Assembly: GCA_037903475.1 (NCBI GenBank)
Contig: JBAJFG010000362.1
Coordinates: 372,001 to 436,000, forward strand
From: Ancylostoma caninum
Taxonomy: Eukaryota; Nematoda; Chromadorea; Rhabditida; Ancylostomatidae
Length of the DNA: 64,000 nucleotides
Reading direction: 5' to 3'
The notes under the pieces are model-generated. The model had not been told where the DNA came from. It did no database searches and saw only the letters and a program-made list of their open reading frames with translations. The position numbers were made by a program, and so were the translations under genes. Numbering within the stretch: the stretch's first letter is position 1; each line of letters opens with the position of its first letter. Shown here in pieces: positions 53,260 to 64,000 of this stretch.

Positions 53260-54420
53260 GTAAAACAACCTTGAAGTCGATATGCATCCTTTCTTATCCG
53301 ATCGGACCATACTGCCAGCAAGTCGTGACGTGTCAATACAGGACTGATTGGCAGCGCATGCGAGAAGTCGGCTTCAGCGTTCGCATTTGCGCGCCCAAGG
53401 GTTCGATTCCCGGAACCTTCAGGAGATTCATGCACCGGTCGGAATCACGTGAGAATTAATTGTGGAATCGCTGAAGTTCTCTGACTCGAGATCAACGAGT
53501 GCTTGTCAACATCTTCATGGAGGACGATCAGCTCCATCTTTCCCCAGAGTTACAGTTTTCTAAAACTTAATATTTTTTGGGAGCAGGATGGGAAATCGAT
53601 CTGAAATTTGGCGAATTTCCCACCGATTTCCTAAATTGCGTGAAAACGAGCAAACTTCGTGGAGCCAAATTCTTTAAACAAATGGGAAATTTCCTCCTCT
53701 AAAACTGATAAAAGGAAAGTTTTTTGTGATATATGCAAATAGCGATTTTAGCGATTTCTTTTCAGCGATTTCCCAAACAGATTTACTCCATTTCCACCAT
53801 CTCTTCGAATTGAGACTTTTCCACTTTTTCAACTTCCGTAAAGAGAATTTGCCTTTTACCGAAATTTCACTACTCTCACGTAATAGAGTCCCAGACAATC
53901 GTTCTTTAGCCCCATTATCGCCGTCCAAAGTTTGCTTTTGCTTGAGTGGGTTAGATAGGAAATTTACCCTCGGAGACCCAAAAATACGAAAAATTTCCCA
54001 TCGAGCTCCCAAAAACATATGAAGACCTAGAAAACTGAAACTTTGGCAAAAGATAGAGCTGATCGCCATCCATGGATACGTTGAAAAGCACCTGGTGATT
54101 TCGAGTCAGAGAACTTCAGCATGAGGTCTAAGTCACCCCAGTTTTTCACGTTCTGACGGGCCCTGCAGGCGAATTCTCGCACGTGCAATCGATCGACCTC
54201 GCCACCCACGCTTCAATTTTTAACATTTCCACCCTATTTACTCCACATTTGATTCCGAAGTGATTCCAACCCGTGCAAAAATCTATCGAAGGCGTCGGGA
54301 ACCGTACCTGGGGGTGCGCTGAAGCCGATTCCTCGCATGCGCTGCCACTGTCCTGTATTGACACGTTATGACGTGGTCGTTCTTGCTCGGCAAGGGCGGA
54401 CCGTCATTTGTCACCATGTT
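53260..54420. repeat. Large inverted repeat with tRNA-like segments
   Basis: The left arm (about 53260-53620) reappears inverted at about 53965-54420. Shared blocks include gtgtcaatacaggac, ggcagcgcatgcgag, tcggcttcagcg, gctgaagttctctgactcg and gggaaat. The left arm contains gggttcgattcccgg, a consensus B box. The centre is AT-rich with gcgattt repeats. Arms differ by small indels, so this is not a recent perfect palindrome. Confidence 0.75.
53345..53430 (+). repeat. tRNA-derived SINE-like segment
   Basis: The B box gggttcgattcccgg is preceded by ggcagcgcatgcgagaagtc about 50 bases upstream. The stem does not close as a functional tRNA. An inverted diverged copy lies at about 54285-54370. 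Confidence 0.5.
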
Positions 54421-54503
54421 ATATTCATTGGTCAAGCCACCCCTCTACTTAGCCCCCCCCCCTCCTAGGCTCCTCCTATACGATCCTCTTTTGGGGAATT
54501 CCC

Positions 54504-54761
54504 ATGTTGCTGGGGTCAGAGTGGAAAAGAGATCAAGGACCTGTTAATAGCATCAACGTGAAAAACGAGGTGGGTCACCGCCTTAAAGTCGATGAAAGGC
54601 AGATGCATGAGCAGCACACTAGCAAGGCCCTTGTTCTCTCCGAAAACATTCAACAGTTTGGAGAAACCGAAGCAATTACCGAGCACAGCATGAAATTCAC
54701 ACCCAAGTACAATGAGTCCACATATAAGCGCTGTATTTCAGGTCCGCGCGGAAAGAAATAG
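54504..54761 (+). CDS. Plus-strand ORF, unrecognised
   Basis: An 85-residue hydrophilic frame (VGHRLKVDERQMHEQHTSKA; ENIQQFGETEAITEHSMKFT) ending at TAG. Composition is plausible for an exon, but there is no clear splice site and no known domain. Confidence 0.2.
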   Translation: MLLGSEWKRDQGPVNSINVKNEVGHRLKVDERQMHEQHTSKALVLSENIQQFGETEAITEHSMKFTPKYNESTYKRCISGPRGKK

Positions 54762-55984
54762 GTGAAACGATCCCGCAGGTAATTTGGGTCATGGATCCGA
54801 GATCAGCGTCATAAACTGCGCACGGTAGTACACATCTCAGAATAGCCATTACGACCAAATATTCTTTCCTTGTTAGCTCGTAATAGCATGATACAAACAA
54901 CAGTAAGAAGAATCTGCCAAATCTAAAATAGGATTGCTTGCAACTATACCAAGAATAAGCGCTGTTTTCAGGATTTTTTCACTTGTTCTTCTTCATGTTA
55001 ATATAAGCAAAAACTTTTTTTGATCAAAGGTTTCTGACGCACAGTGTATGCAGCTCTTATCTGTTACAAATGTAGAACTCGTCCCCTGGCATGATGATCG
55101 GATCGAATCAATTGTTTCTCTGTAATCGATCAGCACCTTCGAACGTGGGTCTCCTTTATTTTGCCAGGTTCTTAACGTAGGTCTCCTCTATTTCCCAGTT
55201 TCTTTTCCAAAACGTGCGACTCGAGAAGATCAAGTCACCCCTCCTCCAGAGTGGCATCCTCTATCTTTGTGGGACCGTCTTCACCCAAGAAATTAAAAAA
55301 GAGGTCACAAGCGGTCATAACTGCTAAACGTTCTGACGTCTTGACGTTTTTGATGTTTTTTTAAACAAAAATCAACCGCTCAGTCTTTCTCCGGTTTCAT
55401 ACTGAGCGGTTACTGCTCCACCGCTGCCTTCAGTATACCCACGCTAGCAACACCTTCGCCTGAGGACGTGGCTCAACACGCAGATGGCGAGCGTGGGCTT
55501 TAGGCCAGAAATATCGCCGAATTGGTTCAACTATGTCAACATCTTCTCACCAGCTGCAATGGAATAGTCAGAGTATCACGAAATCAATATGGCGAAAGAC
55601 GAGTTCGTGTTCATTAGCTGGCCCGATAAAGAGTTTCGGGAGAAGAGTTCAGCTATGCAATGGCTACGAGCGGAGACAGCTATGAAGAGCCTCTTAGTGT
55701 TCTAATCCCTCTTTCGTGTCACATAATGCCGTCCACCGAGCAAGATTGTCGATAGCTGGAGAAAATCGTTGACCGTACCAAAACTCTGCCGAACATATAC
55801 TAGCACATGTCGCGTTGATGTGTAAAGAGAGTTGAAAGAATGAAGAAGACGGTTTAATAGAGACGTAAGATGCCACTTTGAGGAGGGTGATTGGTGGCAT
55901 ACAAAAATTGCATCTACATTCAACATTTCAATCCATCACCAGCAGGAAGAGTAACAAGGTAAGAATGAGGTGATTTACAATCCG

Positions 55985-56037
55985 TTCAATTTATGATAGA
56001 TACATGCGTTCGGGAAGCGCGCATCTATCATAAATTG
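55985..56037. repeat. Short hairpin
   Basis: The sequence caatttatgatagat is inverted as atctatcataaattg across a 20-base centre. An AT-rich 17-pair stem, possibly a decayed MITE core. Confidence 0.75.
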
Positions 56038-56978
56038 TTGTCATTTCTATCTATTTGATGAAGCATATTTCCATTCGAAGCTTTAAAGCATCTCAGATGC
56101 AGGATGGAAGCACACGTTCGCACCATTGCGTCCATTGTGCAACATTCTCATTCGTGGTATGCATGCTGCTCTCGCCAATTTTTGGAGGAAATCCTTCAGA
56201 AGGTAGCGAAAGTGGAAACTATGGCCAGCAATTGTCACGTCCCATATATGCATCAAGATATCAATCTATTCATCGCACCACATTGCTCCGCCTCGGACAC
56301 TGGTACTACGAGAGTATAAAAAGTTCCCGACTCGACTACTCGCAAGGGGTCTACACTGACGACATTTTATTCTAATCAAATGTCGGTCTTTCTAACAGTA
56401 ATACACTTTTCATATCTCGAGTTCAATTTCTTTGAATTGTTGAAAAAGCTCTTTTTATACATGAGTCAGAATAGCTTTCAGCGGTTGACTTCGACTCGTT
56501 TTCGTCCCTGAATCTCATTGCTCAAAGGGTGCTGCTCCAAATTTCCAAATAGAAAATAGTTGCTTGATACCAGTTCGTACTACTTGATACGGGATTCAAC
56601 AATTTGACTGCGCATCCAGTGGCCGCAGACGCAACTCTCCTTGGGTGAATACGCGGTCTGGAAGCACGAAAACCCCACCATGGTAAGGATAGAGAAAAGC
56701 GCTACAATTTTTGAATGCTCCAACTTGAGAGTACGAAACTTCGCAAGCTAGCATGAGACTTCAAGCTATAGAATCTATACGATCTCATCTAAAGTTCTGA
56801 GAAAAAGGAATGGAGCACATCAAGGTCATAAACTTTTTGATACCTCTATAAATGTCCCTGAATCTACCCGACGCCTATCAAGTCCCACTCGACAATGACC
56901 GCAACGTGCAGCGCCCAGCATGACGTGAAGCCGCACCTGGTAAGCAAGATGCCCCTCCAATCCTCTGGGGGGAATGTA

Positions 56979-58230
56979 TTAGGTTGTCGGGAAATTTCTC
57001 GCGGTTTTCGAAAGTGTGCTTTTTTAACCCCACGCTGTCTTGTGTTAACCTATCTTTTGTATATATAAAGTCAGGTATGTACGAGTTTATTACGACCATT
57101 ACCTGCAAACTCCTGCATAATCTCTTCCAGGAATATGGAACTTTCAAAACGGGCACATTTGCGGCCCTTTAGTACACAGCTTCAAATCTGGTGAATCAGT
57201 AACCGCATCCAGCCGCCGTAATAAAGCTGTATTTGGGGGACGGTACAGTGGCCGAATGCAATGCGCAAGATTGGTCCAGACGCCTTCGTGTCGGAGACTT
57301 CAACCTTAGTGTTTCCGCACGGTCGAGACGCGCATCCGGAGTCGACAATGGACGCTTACAGCAGCTGGTAGATTCAGATCCAAGGCAAACAAGGCGTGAA
57401 AGGACATAAGTTTTGGATGTTCACTTTACCAATCATCTGTGTCAGTTAGGCAAGGTAAAAAAAATCGCAGTGAGTATAGACCATTCAACCGGCAGTCGGT
57501 ATTGGTGGTTCAATCAATATCAAGCATGCTTGATAGTGCACAATCGCACAAATCACCTCCAGTCCGTGAATGCACCAGTATCGACTCCTTTCCGAATGCC
57601 CCATAATCATGATGATCATGACCTGACCGGGTGCGACCTCCAGCACTGAGCTGACAAGGATGAGCAGCCTGAGCCTCAGCCGAAGGCAGGTGATCACCCT
57701 CTGGGGGTTGTGGTCACTGCTTGTTGTGACAGCAAAGGCATCATCCATAACGCGCTACTGCCACGCAACACTGCCCTTACGATAGACCTGTGCTATCAGC
57801 AGCCGGACAGATTAGCCGCAAAAATAGCAAAAAAGAGTACGGTTCACGGCAAGATCCGATTTCTACACAACGATATTCGTCCCACACTGAAAGAGTGACT
57901 TGCCAGAAGCTACCCTACTTTGGTTGAGAAGTGCTGACTTACCCAAAGTACAGCCCTTTCCTTCGCCAGAAGATAACCACCTTCTCCTGTCCCTCTCTAA
58001 CGCCACGCAAGGCGTTCGATAATGAAGATGATTTGAAATGCTGGTTGGACAACTTTTCCTAGGCAATGCCAGAACAGTTCTATGCCGTGGGCATTGAAAG
58101 GCGTCCGAATATGGGCGAAGAGTGGTAGGACGTAATGGTGGTTTATACATTCTTAATGTGCTCTCCTATTTTTGAAAAGTGAAGAAAATGTGCTATTCCA
58201 AAAACCGCAAAAACTTTCCCGACAAACTAA
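56979..58230 (+). mobile_element. Full-length inactive mariner, 1,252 bp
   Basis: Ends TTAGGTTGTCGGGAAATTTC and the inverted TTAGTTTGTCGGGAAAGTTT match over about 35 bases with a few changes, and each is flanked by TA. Length is typical of mariner. The internal transposase is broken. Confidence 0.88.
57150..57960 (+). pseudogene. Mariner transposase, interrupted
   Basis: Frame pieces in the expected order: GTVAECNAQDWSRRLRVGDF, ASGVDNGRLQQLVDSDPRQT, HLCQLGKVKK (the helix-turn-helix region and its end), then PQPKAGDHPLGVVVTACCDS, YQQPDRLAAKIAKK and IRFLHNDIRPT, matching the mariner KAGLHPKKVMLSVWWD...YCQQLDRL...VFHHDNARPH block. At least two stops or shifts and a degraded middle rule out function. 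Confidence 0.82.
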
Positions 58231-59103
58231 TATCAATGAGTCCTCTCTCAAGAACAATCTCTGTTTCCTTCCCATAATGGAGTTCTTCACTCTGCATTAA
58301 CACCTCTTCATCCTCAGGATAATCACGCTAGTACATCTGCGGTTAATCAAATATATCCCAAAAGACTGTTTTCCAACTCAGGATGGCGCAAACTGCATTG
58401 CAGAAACTATCTTGAAGCATGTGGGATATGTACAGGGAGCTAGAACAGTTCATTCATAAATCCTCTATGCTCAGTGATATGAAGCCGGCACTATCCAAGT
58501 AGCGATAATATGGGGGATATACAGATGGTAATTGAAATCCCAAAGTTACATTTACAGTGCATCGAAGTCCGATCAGGTCGGATAAGGAAAGACATGTATC
58601 GATCCTTGTCGGACAGATACGGATAAGGATCAATGCGTATCTTTTCTCATCCAACTGGATCGGGTTCTTCTCCAACTTGATCGGGCTCCGATGCACTATA
58701 AATGTAGCTTAAGCATGAATGTGCGTTCAGTAGTAGAAGTTTCAAAGGCACGCCACAGAATTACATGTGCACATTCCAATGCCACTGACAAGCAGCAAGA
58801 ACAGTGCTCAAACTAAGAAAAGTATGGAAAAACAAAAATAATAAAAAAATTTGTCGGAATATTAAGTAATTGAAAATAAGCATTCAAAAAAATGATAGTA
58901 TGCTCACCCACCTATGCAGGCGAATCTAAGGGATGGACTCCCTAGCTCTAAAGTGCTGAAGTCGATATGACGGCCGGCATATGAGTATGAACATGCACTC
59001 ACGCCCTTGGGTGTGCGGAAATGCTTAGTGGTTCGGTGTACTCTGAACATCGTTTCCACAAGATGACCTGCATTCTGACGACTGGGAAGCGTATAACACT
59101 GCT

Positions 59104-59338
59104 GCTATAGTCCTCGAGGACTGTAGCACCTTGCGTCGCCGTCGCCGGCGTGAGGCCGATACGCATTGATTGTGAGCGGAGCGGCGGCCGCCGTCACCGG
59201 CGACTGGCGATCGCCAATATCGGCGGCCGTCAATGTTGGTGACGGTGACGTCGGTGCGTATGGATTGGTCGCCAACATTGGAGGCTGCCGTCGACGGCGA
59301 TGGCGGCGCAAGGTGCTATACTCCTCGAGGAGTATAGC
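59104..59338. repeat. GC-rich foldback element, 235 bp
   Basis: The end ctatagtcctcgaggactgtag is inverted at the right as gctatactcctcgaggagtatagc, with caccttgcg/cgcaaggtg inside. The centre is rich in cggc, gccg and gatcgcc. The GC content stands out sharply from the AT-rich flanks. Confidence 0.8.
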
Positions 59339-59619
59339 GGTTACCTAAGAGGTGATTTGATGCCGTCTCTAACAAATATTTCCCTTGTCCCCTACGGAAA
59401 GGGCTCCTCTTTCCCCTCTTGATCGAACGCCAGCGAAATGCCAGTGCCAAGTTGGCTGACGAACACTCCATATCGAATGGATCGTACCGTCAATTCGACT
59501 GAAGAAGAAATACAGGTACAGGTTTCGTGTGAGCCGACGCCCACTCGCGATGAGTGATTATGTAGAGTATGCAAATGTCGCTGGTATAAGGACTGCTCTG
59601 GTGGGCAATAAGGCTATTC

Positions 59620-59845
59620 AGAAATTCCCACGATGCCAAGATTCGAATTGCGGCGCTGAATGTTGGCAAATCGTCGGATTGCTCTTGTGAACTAGCAGCT
59701 GCACTATAACGTTGTCGAGTCAATCTGTGCGCGCTGCAGGAGACAAGCTGGTCAGATGGCAAGTCGAAGGACATCGTATGCGGCTTCAAGATCGTGTATA
59801 ATAGCAAACTAGGAAAGGCGTCGGTATCATCGACTTTGAACGCTT
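59620..59845 (+). pseudogene. RTE endonuclease (APE) fragment
   Basis: Reads RIAALNVGKSSDCSCELAAA, one stop, then RVNLCALQETSWSDGKSKDI and CGFKIVYN. This parallels the start of RTE proteins (TLNVGTL...ELA..L..R.V...QET.W...G.G.K..Y). It is the N-terminal part missing from the 42-kb element but comes from a different, older copy. Confidence 0.78.
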
Positions 59846-60556
59846 CCGAAATTCGCTAGCAGGCGTACAGCGTTTTGATAAACGCCCAGCAAAAAACAAT
59901 CGGCATGAATTCATCTATGTTTGCCACAGTTTTTATTTATGTCACAAAGTAATATCGAAAACTCAGTAACACACCCTCGGGAGAGGCTCCTTCCCCCTAC
60001 CCCCATGCGTTCGCCACTGGTGTGAAGATATGTTCGCGAACTTGTTTTATGTTACGAATTTCCCTTCTACTCTTTACCTTTCAGCGAGCTATTCGACACA
60101 GAAAGCTATTTTCTTCTATCAAAAGAAAGTTACTTTATTTCGACAAAATCAGAATGCTCGAATTGTAAGAAAAGGGGTCCTAGGTCGACAAAAAAAAACA
60201 GCAATATCGACAGCTGCTTCCTGTTGTTCCCCATTGGGGAACTGCAGGCAGTCGAAGGCTAAGATGATAAGATGTCCATGAAAGCAGATTGTTCTTCGGG
60301 TGCCTTACTGCAGGACATATTTTGCAATCGTCGTGATTACGATAACGATTACATAACCTTCCGGACATTACGAGAAAGAGCGGTAGAGCGAGAAAGGTAT
60401 GCATTTCAGATACTATTTCGCCCACTAACGGAATGGTTTCATCGGATTTTTTGGGGTTTTTCGCTCATTCTTCAATTCACTGTGTTAGGCCGAAAACGGC
60501 CGTTACGCGTTAATTCGTTACGTTAAAAACGCACAGGCCTGGTGCAAAGCCGAGCC

Positions 60557-60604
60557 TTAACAAAAACCGCGCACTCTGCCTTCCGTCCTCCTTTCTTTGC
60601 AGAA
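60557..60604 (-). CDS. Gene 4 last exon candidate
   Basis: A ccgtttcag acceptor opens FCKERRTEGRVRGFC and a TAA stop. Phase 0 matches the exon at 60720. The intron between them is 115 bases. The short basic tail is not diagnostic. Confidence 0.38.
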   Translation of the reverse strand, partial: FCKERRTEGRVRGFC

Positions 60605-60719
60605 CTGAAACGGCGCGAAACGCATTGCTCTCGCAATACGCAGTATGTTCCGCCAGCGATGGAAATTGTTCCAGTATCTAGGTTTCTGCAAAACTACTTG
60701 GTTCAAAGGCAGCACCTAC

Positions 60720-60860
60720 GGAGATTTTCTTGCCGTAGATTTCGATCACTTTGGTATTTAGAAACTGTTCCAATAATTTCACAGAAGTTGCGCCGCCGTA
60801 CACGTCAACATTTTTGAGATAAAAGGGACTAGATGTGTTCCATTGTTCCAAAAGGATGTG
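60720..60860 (-). CDS. Gene 4 exon, unrecognised
   Basis: From acceptor ttcatgctacag to donor gtaggtg, 47 codons in phase 0: HILLEQWNTSSPFYLKNVDV, YGGATSVKLLEQFLNTKVIE, IYGKKIS. The alternating pattern of short strands and helix recalls the variable C-terminal domains of nematode F-box proteins, but no diagnostic motif is visible. Upstream exons were not found and may lie beyond the window. Confidence 0.5.
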
Positions 60861-61119
60861 CTGTAGCATGAAATGAATGGATGTTCTCGTTTACAATTAT
60901 TTTCTTTGCGATGGAAATTGCCTTCATTACCCCGCCTCATTCGTTGGGCTTATCGGAGTTGACTACAGCGTTCGTTTTTGATGTGGCACTATGCCTAGGA
61001 ATATAGAAAAATCTGTGAGAACAAAAGTACCGCAGGTGTGTCCTCAGCTATCTTATAATACCTCAAACTAAGTACATGGAATTTTTCCAGTGATAATCGT
61101 GCTGTCCTGTATGATTTCT

Positions 61120-61645
61120 TGCGCGGCTTGGCTTCGATCATTTGTCCCTCGCCTTGAAGGCAGCGTCCCGCCCCAACGTCGTTTTTCAGATTTCAATGTG
61201 AAAGGAGTCTCCAGATGACAACAGTATATGTGATTCCATGCAAGACTGCTGAAAAACCTCATTTCCGAGCCCCAATGTTTAAGGAGAGCGGAGCTAAGCA
61301 ACTTCCAAGGCAGAATTGCAGGGTTTTCGGACCGTTAATTCCTTTGCCAGTCATATATGGAGAGCAGTTTGTATTGTGTTAGGGAGTGGATGAGTAACTC
61401 TCGCGAATAGTACGAATTTCTCCAGAAGGGGCAACTCCTGGAATTATTCGGAAAGTTACTTAGCTCTGCCCCCGGCTCCGCCCAAAGGCTCCTCAAAAAT
61501 TGGGGCTTGGAAATGGGTTTTTTCAGCAGTCTTGCATGGAATCACGTATACCGTTGTGATCATCAGCCTCTCGAGATTCTTTTCACGTTGAAATCTCAGA
61601 AACGATTTTGAGGTGGGACGCTCCTTTTAACGAAAGGGTCCTGCT
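61120..61645. repeat. Foldback repeat with about 160-bp arms
   Basis: Arm 61125-61285 (cgacgtcgttttt, gtgaaaggagtctcc, tgattccatgcaagactgctg) reappears inverted and about 80-85% similar at 61478-61640. Neither arm codes for a recognised protein. Confidence 0.75.
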
Positions 61646-64000
61646 GGGCCGCGTCAAATTCGAGAGGGAGCAGAAAGCTCCAGCTCTGAATATCTCCTCT
61701 ATGATTCGAAGCAGGTGACGTTTGAAAAAGGCAGAGCGTTTCCGGGACGTCAACAGGAGCACTTTTCAAGCGCATATCTTAAATTAGTCCGAAATGAAGG
61801 TATGCGCATTCATCAAGAGTTGATTGCATATACGAATGTTCCTTGTAATGATACTCTTAGCATCACTGCATCATTGCAATCCTTCCGCTTGAGTCTGAAA
61901 TCCATCGTGTGCGCGCGCATTGGGAAACCCGACTGGCCCGGATCCTTCCTAGCGTGGACACATTGGCTTCTATTCGCTACTACTGCACTATTCTACCTTT
62001 ATATTTTTCAAGCACTCATTAGTATTCAACTGCAACGTAGTTCTGCCGCAAAAAGATGAAAGTCGCTGTTTTCAAACTATGGGGCTTATTTGATGCGCAG
62101 ATCGAGAAAATCCTACCCGTTATGCACTGTAGCTTTGCATTTTTGAGGTTTGGTTTTGATATTTCTGGGAGGGACCTAGCCAAGTAGTCTAGTGGTTAAA
62201 AATTGGTGAGTGGTAGAAGAATGCAAGGATAGAATAGTAGAATACTAGTTGAAAGAAGCTATTATCTTCATGCCAGGAGGGATCCGGGCCAGCCGGATTC
62301 CGGAAGCATTCGCATACAGTGGATTTGATAATGTCAGTCAGGGAGACAGTGGCTCCTGTTTTCCTGATGACGTTTTTAGTTCACTCGATCGCTGTCGCCA
62401 TTGTTGAATATCCTTGCCACGATGCGAAATGTTTGCGTTGTTATTTCGGATGCAGATTAGATTTGTAGGAGTAGGTTAGAGGTGGCTGTGGCTAGATGAA
62501 TCTAAAATTATGTCTAGATGAGTGCCTTGCTGCTCCAAGTGCTGATCCATTTCGCAACGCCTTCTCACGTTGCCGCTTTATTAACCGTTGCACTTTGCAC
62601 CGTTGCATTAGCACTCACGTTATCATTCATGAAACTTTCCCGTGTTGATAGTGCCCCTCTTAATTTTCTTAGCTACCTCTGCCGCTGTCCATTGAGCAAA
62701 TCCAAGTTAAATCAACTGCTGGGCCTATTCTTCATGCAAGGAATCAGGGCCCTCATTCAGCCAAATGCAACTATATTGTCAGCAAAAGAACCAGCGACCA
62801 TCTTTTTTTTTTGCAATCAAAAGCCTCTGAAACATTCACTCGCGTATGTCCGATGGACACTGGAAACGTCAAAAAGACAGACTTCATGCAGTTACAATGC
62901 AACAAAACCAATAAGAGAATGGATAAAGTGTTGCGAGAAACATAACGTCACCCTTCCTCTCCAAAGAAATCAATATCAACAACTATAAGCCTGACAATAT
63001 CGAAAACTCGGCGGAGTTCTTAAAGTACGCACATCTTTTCATTCAAAGGACGCACAGCTTTTCATCTGGGTGGTCCTGATTGGAACAGCCTGAATCCAGC
63101 TGATCTATACTGTAGCCCAGCACAGGCTTTTATGCGTTATTTTCTTTCTAGTGGCCGTGAATTGATTCTCGGAATGCCCTGCTCTTTACATCTCGAATCA
63201 AAAATCGCGCTTGCGAAGCCAAATAGCCTAGGATTTGCGCTATCAGGCAAGCACTTGCTTGCTTCGGTAAAGCTTTCCATGGTAGAGAGAAACTCCAAAA
63301 CCACAATTTGGGTGAGTCGCTATTTTAGGTCACATCGCAGCCAGATCCCACAGGAGAGTGGTCACTCTTTTTTGGAAGAAGTTGAAGGTTCAACAATACT
63401 GATCCTGGATAAAACTTGGAGCGAGGCGTTGTAGCTTTGCTTTTAGAAAATATTTTATTCCTTGCAAATTCGCGCACTCCCAATTTACCACCCTAATAGT
63501 TCTGTATCAAGTGAAATCCAATAATAGCACGCCTGCTTTCTCCACTCTAACCCCCAAACTGCGTCATAGCTTCTCTTGGCCCTGGTTTTTATCCCATTGC
63601 TAAGTGGCGAACGCCCTTCTCAGAGCTGTATATAGACCAGTAATCGGATGTCAAATCTGAGCATCGTCTCCGCCTCGGTGAGACCAGACGAGTCCTTCGT
63701 AACTTGTCTCTCTAACTAAGGCCCGTTTGAAACAATAACCAAGTGTAACGGCTGCACAGACGAGATGCGGCGTCGAAGTCCGGCTCTCTACAAATGACCT
63801 GCCAAGCAGTACGCAGGAAGATCATCAGCGTTCGAGAATGAAAGCAACTGCACGCTCTTTTTTGTAGGTACCTAGTGCAATAGAAGATAACCTTGTTCCT
63901 GTTGTTCTTGTCATTGCAGTAGCAGGTTTAAAGCTGACCTTAAACAGCAATACGTGCAGCCTACGCAGAAATAGTGGCCTGGAGGAGTCATGCAGCGAGA
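61646..64000. other. Terminal stretch, no confident gene
   Basis: Plus-strand frames at 61715-62059 (with hydrophobic LLFATTALFYLYIFQALISI) and 62518-62988 (156 residues, hydrophobic start) have no splice support or known domain. A tRNA-like A-box segment (agccaagtagtctagtgg) lies at 62172. They may be exons of an unrecognised gene or old element remains. Confidence 0.3.

Noticed and set aside
62172..62310. Functional tRNA gene near 62.2 kb
   Set aside because: Only an A-box-like segment is visible. No B box at the right distance and no closing stem.

Overview
The window is eukaryotic genomic DNA, AT-rich and intron-rich. The most likely source is a nematode, probably a strongylid or hookworm-like species. 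This is inferred from tttcag/ttttag acceptors with gtaag or gtgag donors, introns of about 40-70 bases beside introns of several kilobases, and a mix of RTE, Penelope, mariner/Tc1 and hAT transposons. No ribosomal RNA, intact tRNA, CRISPR array, operon with ribosome binding sites or other bacterial feature was seen. Nearly all long open frames are chance frames or transposon remains, so genes were read from splice sites and reading phase.

From 1 to 23,526 the minus strand carries one large gene. Eleven exons join in one continuous reading phase from an ATG at 23,526 to 196 and give 396 residues. The protein has a short hydrophobic N-terminal segment followed by a long acidic, serine-rich region. 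Its family was not recognised. Its introns hold a three-copy mariner-like MITE family, several palindromic repeats and some weak plus-strand exon candidates.

From 23.5 to 31 kb the window is repeat-rich: two tandem modules ending in microsatellites, a broken Penelope-like element with an inverted partial copy of its own 3' end, a GC-rich minisatellite, a reversed hAT core and a foldback element with a tRNA-like sequence. From 31 to 38 kb there are three minus-strand exons of a possible second gene. From 38 to 44 kb there is a hairpin MITE abutting a mariner end, a 908-bp hAT element with a perfect 8-bp target duplication, a second Penelope fragment, and a 5'-truncated RTE retrotransposon with a 16-bp target duplication and a 26-bp inverted copy of its flank.

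From 44 to 64 kb there are two more minus-strand gene fragments (48.7-49.3 kb and 60.6-60.9 kb), a second hAT copy with its own perfect target duplication, a 360-400 bp-arm inverted repeat with tRNA-like sequence, a complete but dead 1,252-bp mariner, a GC-rich hairpin, an RTE endonuclease fragment and another foldback. No undescribed multi-gene system is evident. The most unusual items are the RTE snap-back junction, the repeated stem-loop linked to the Penelope elements, and the hAT family with a palindromic core.
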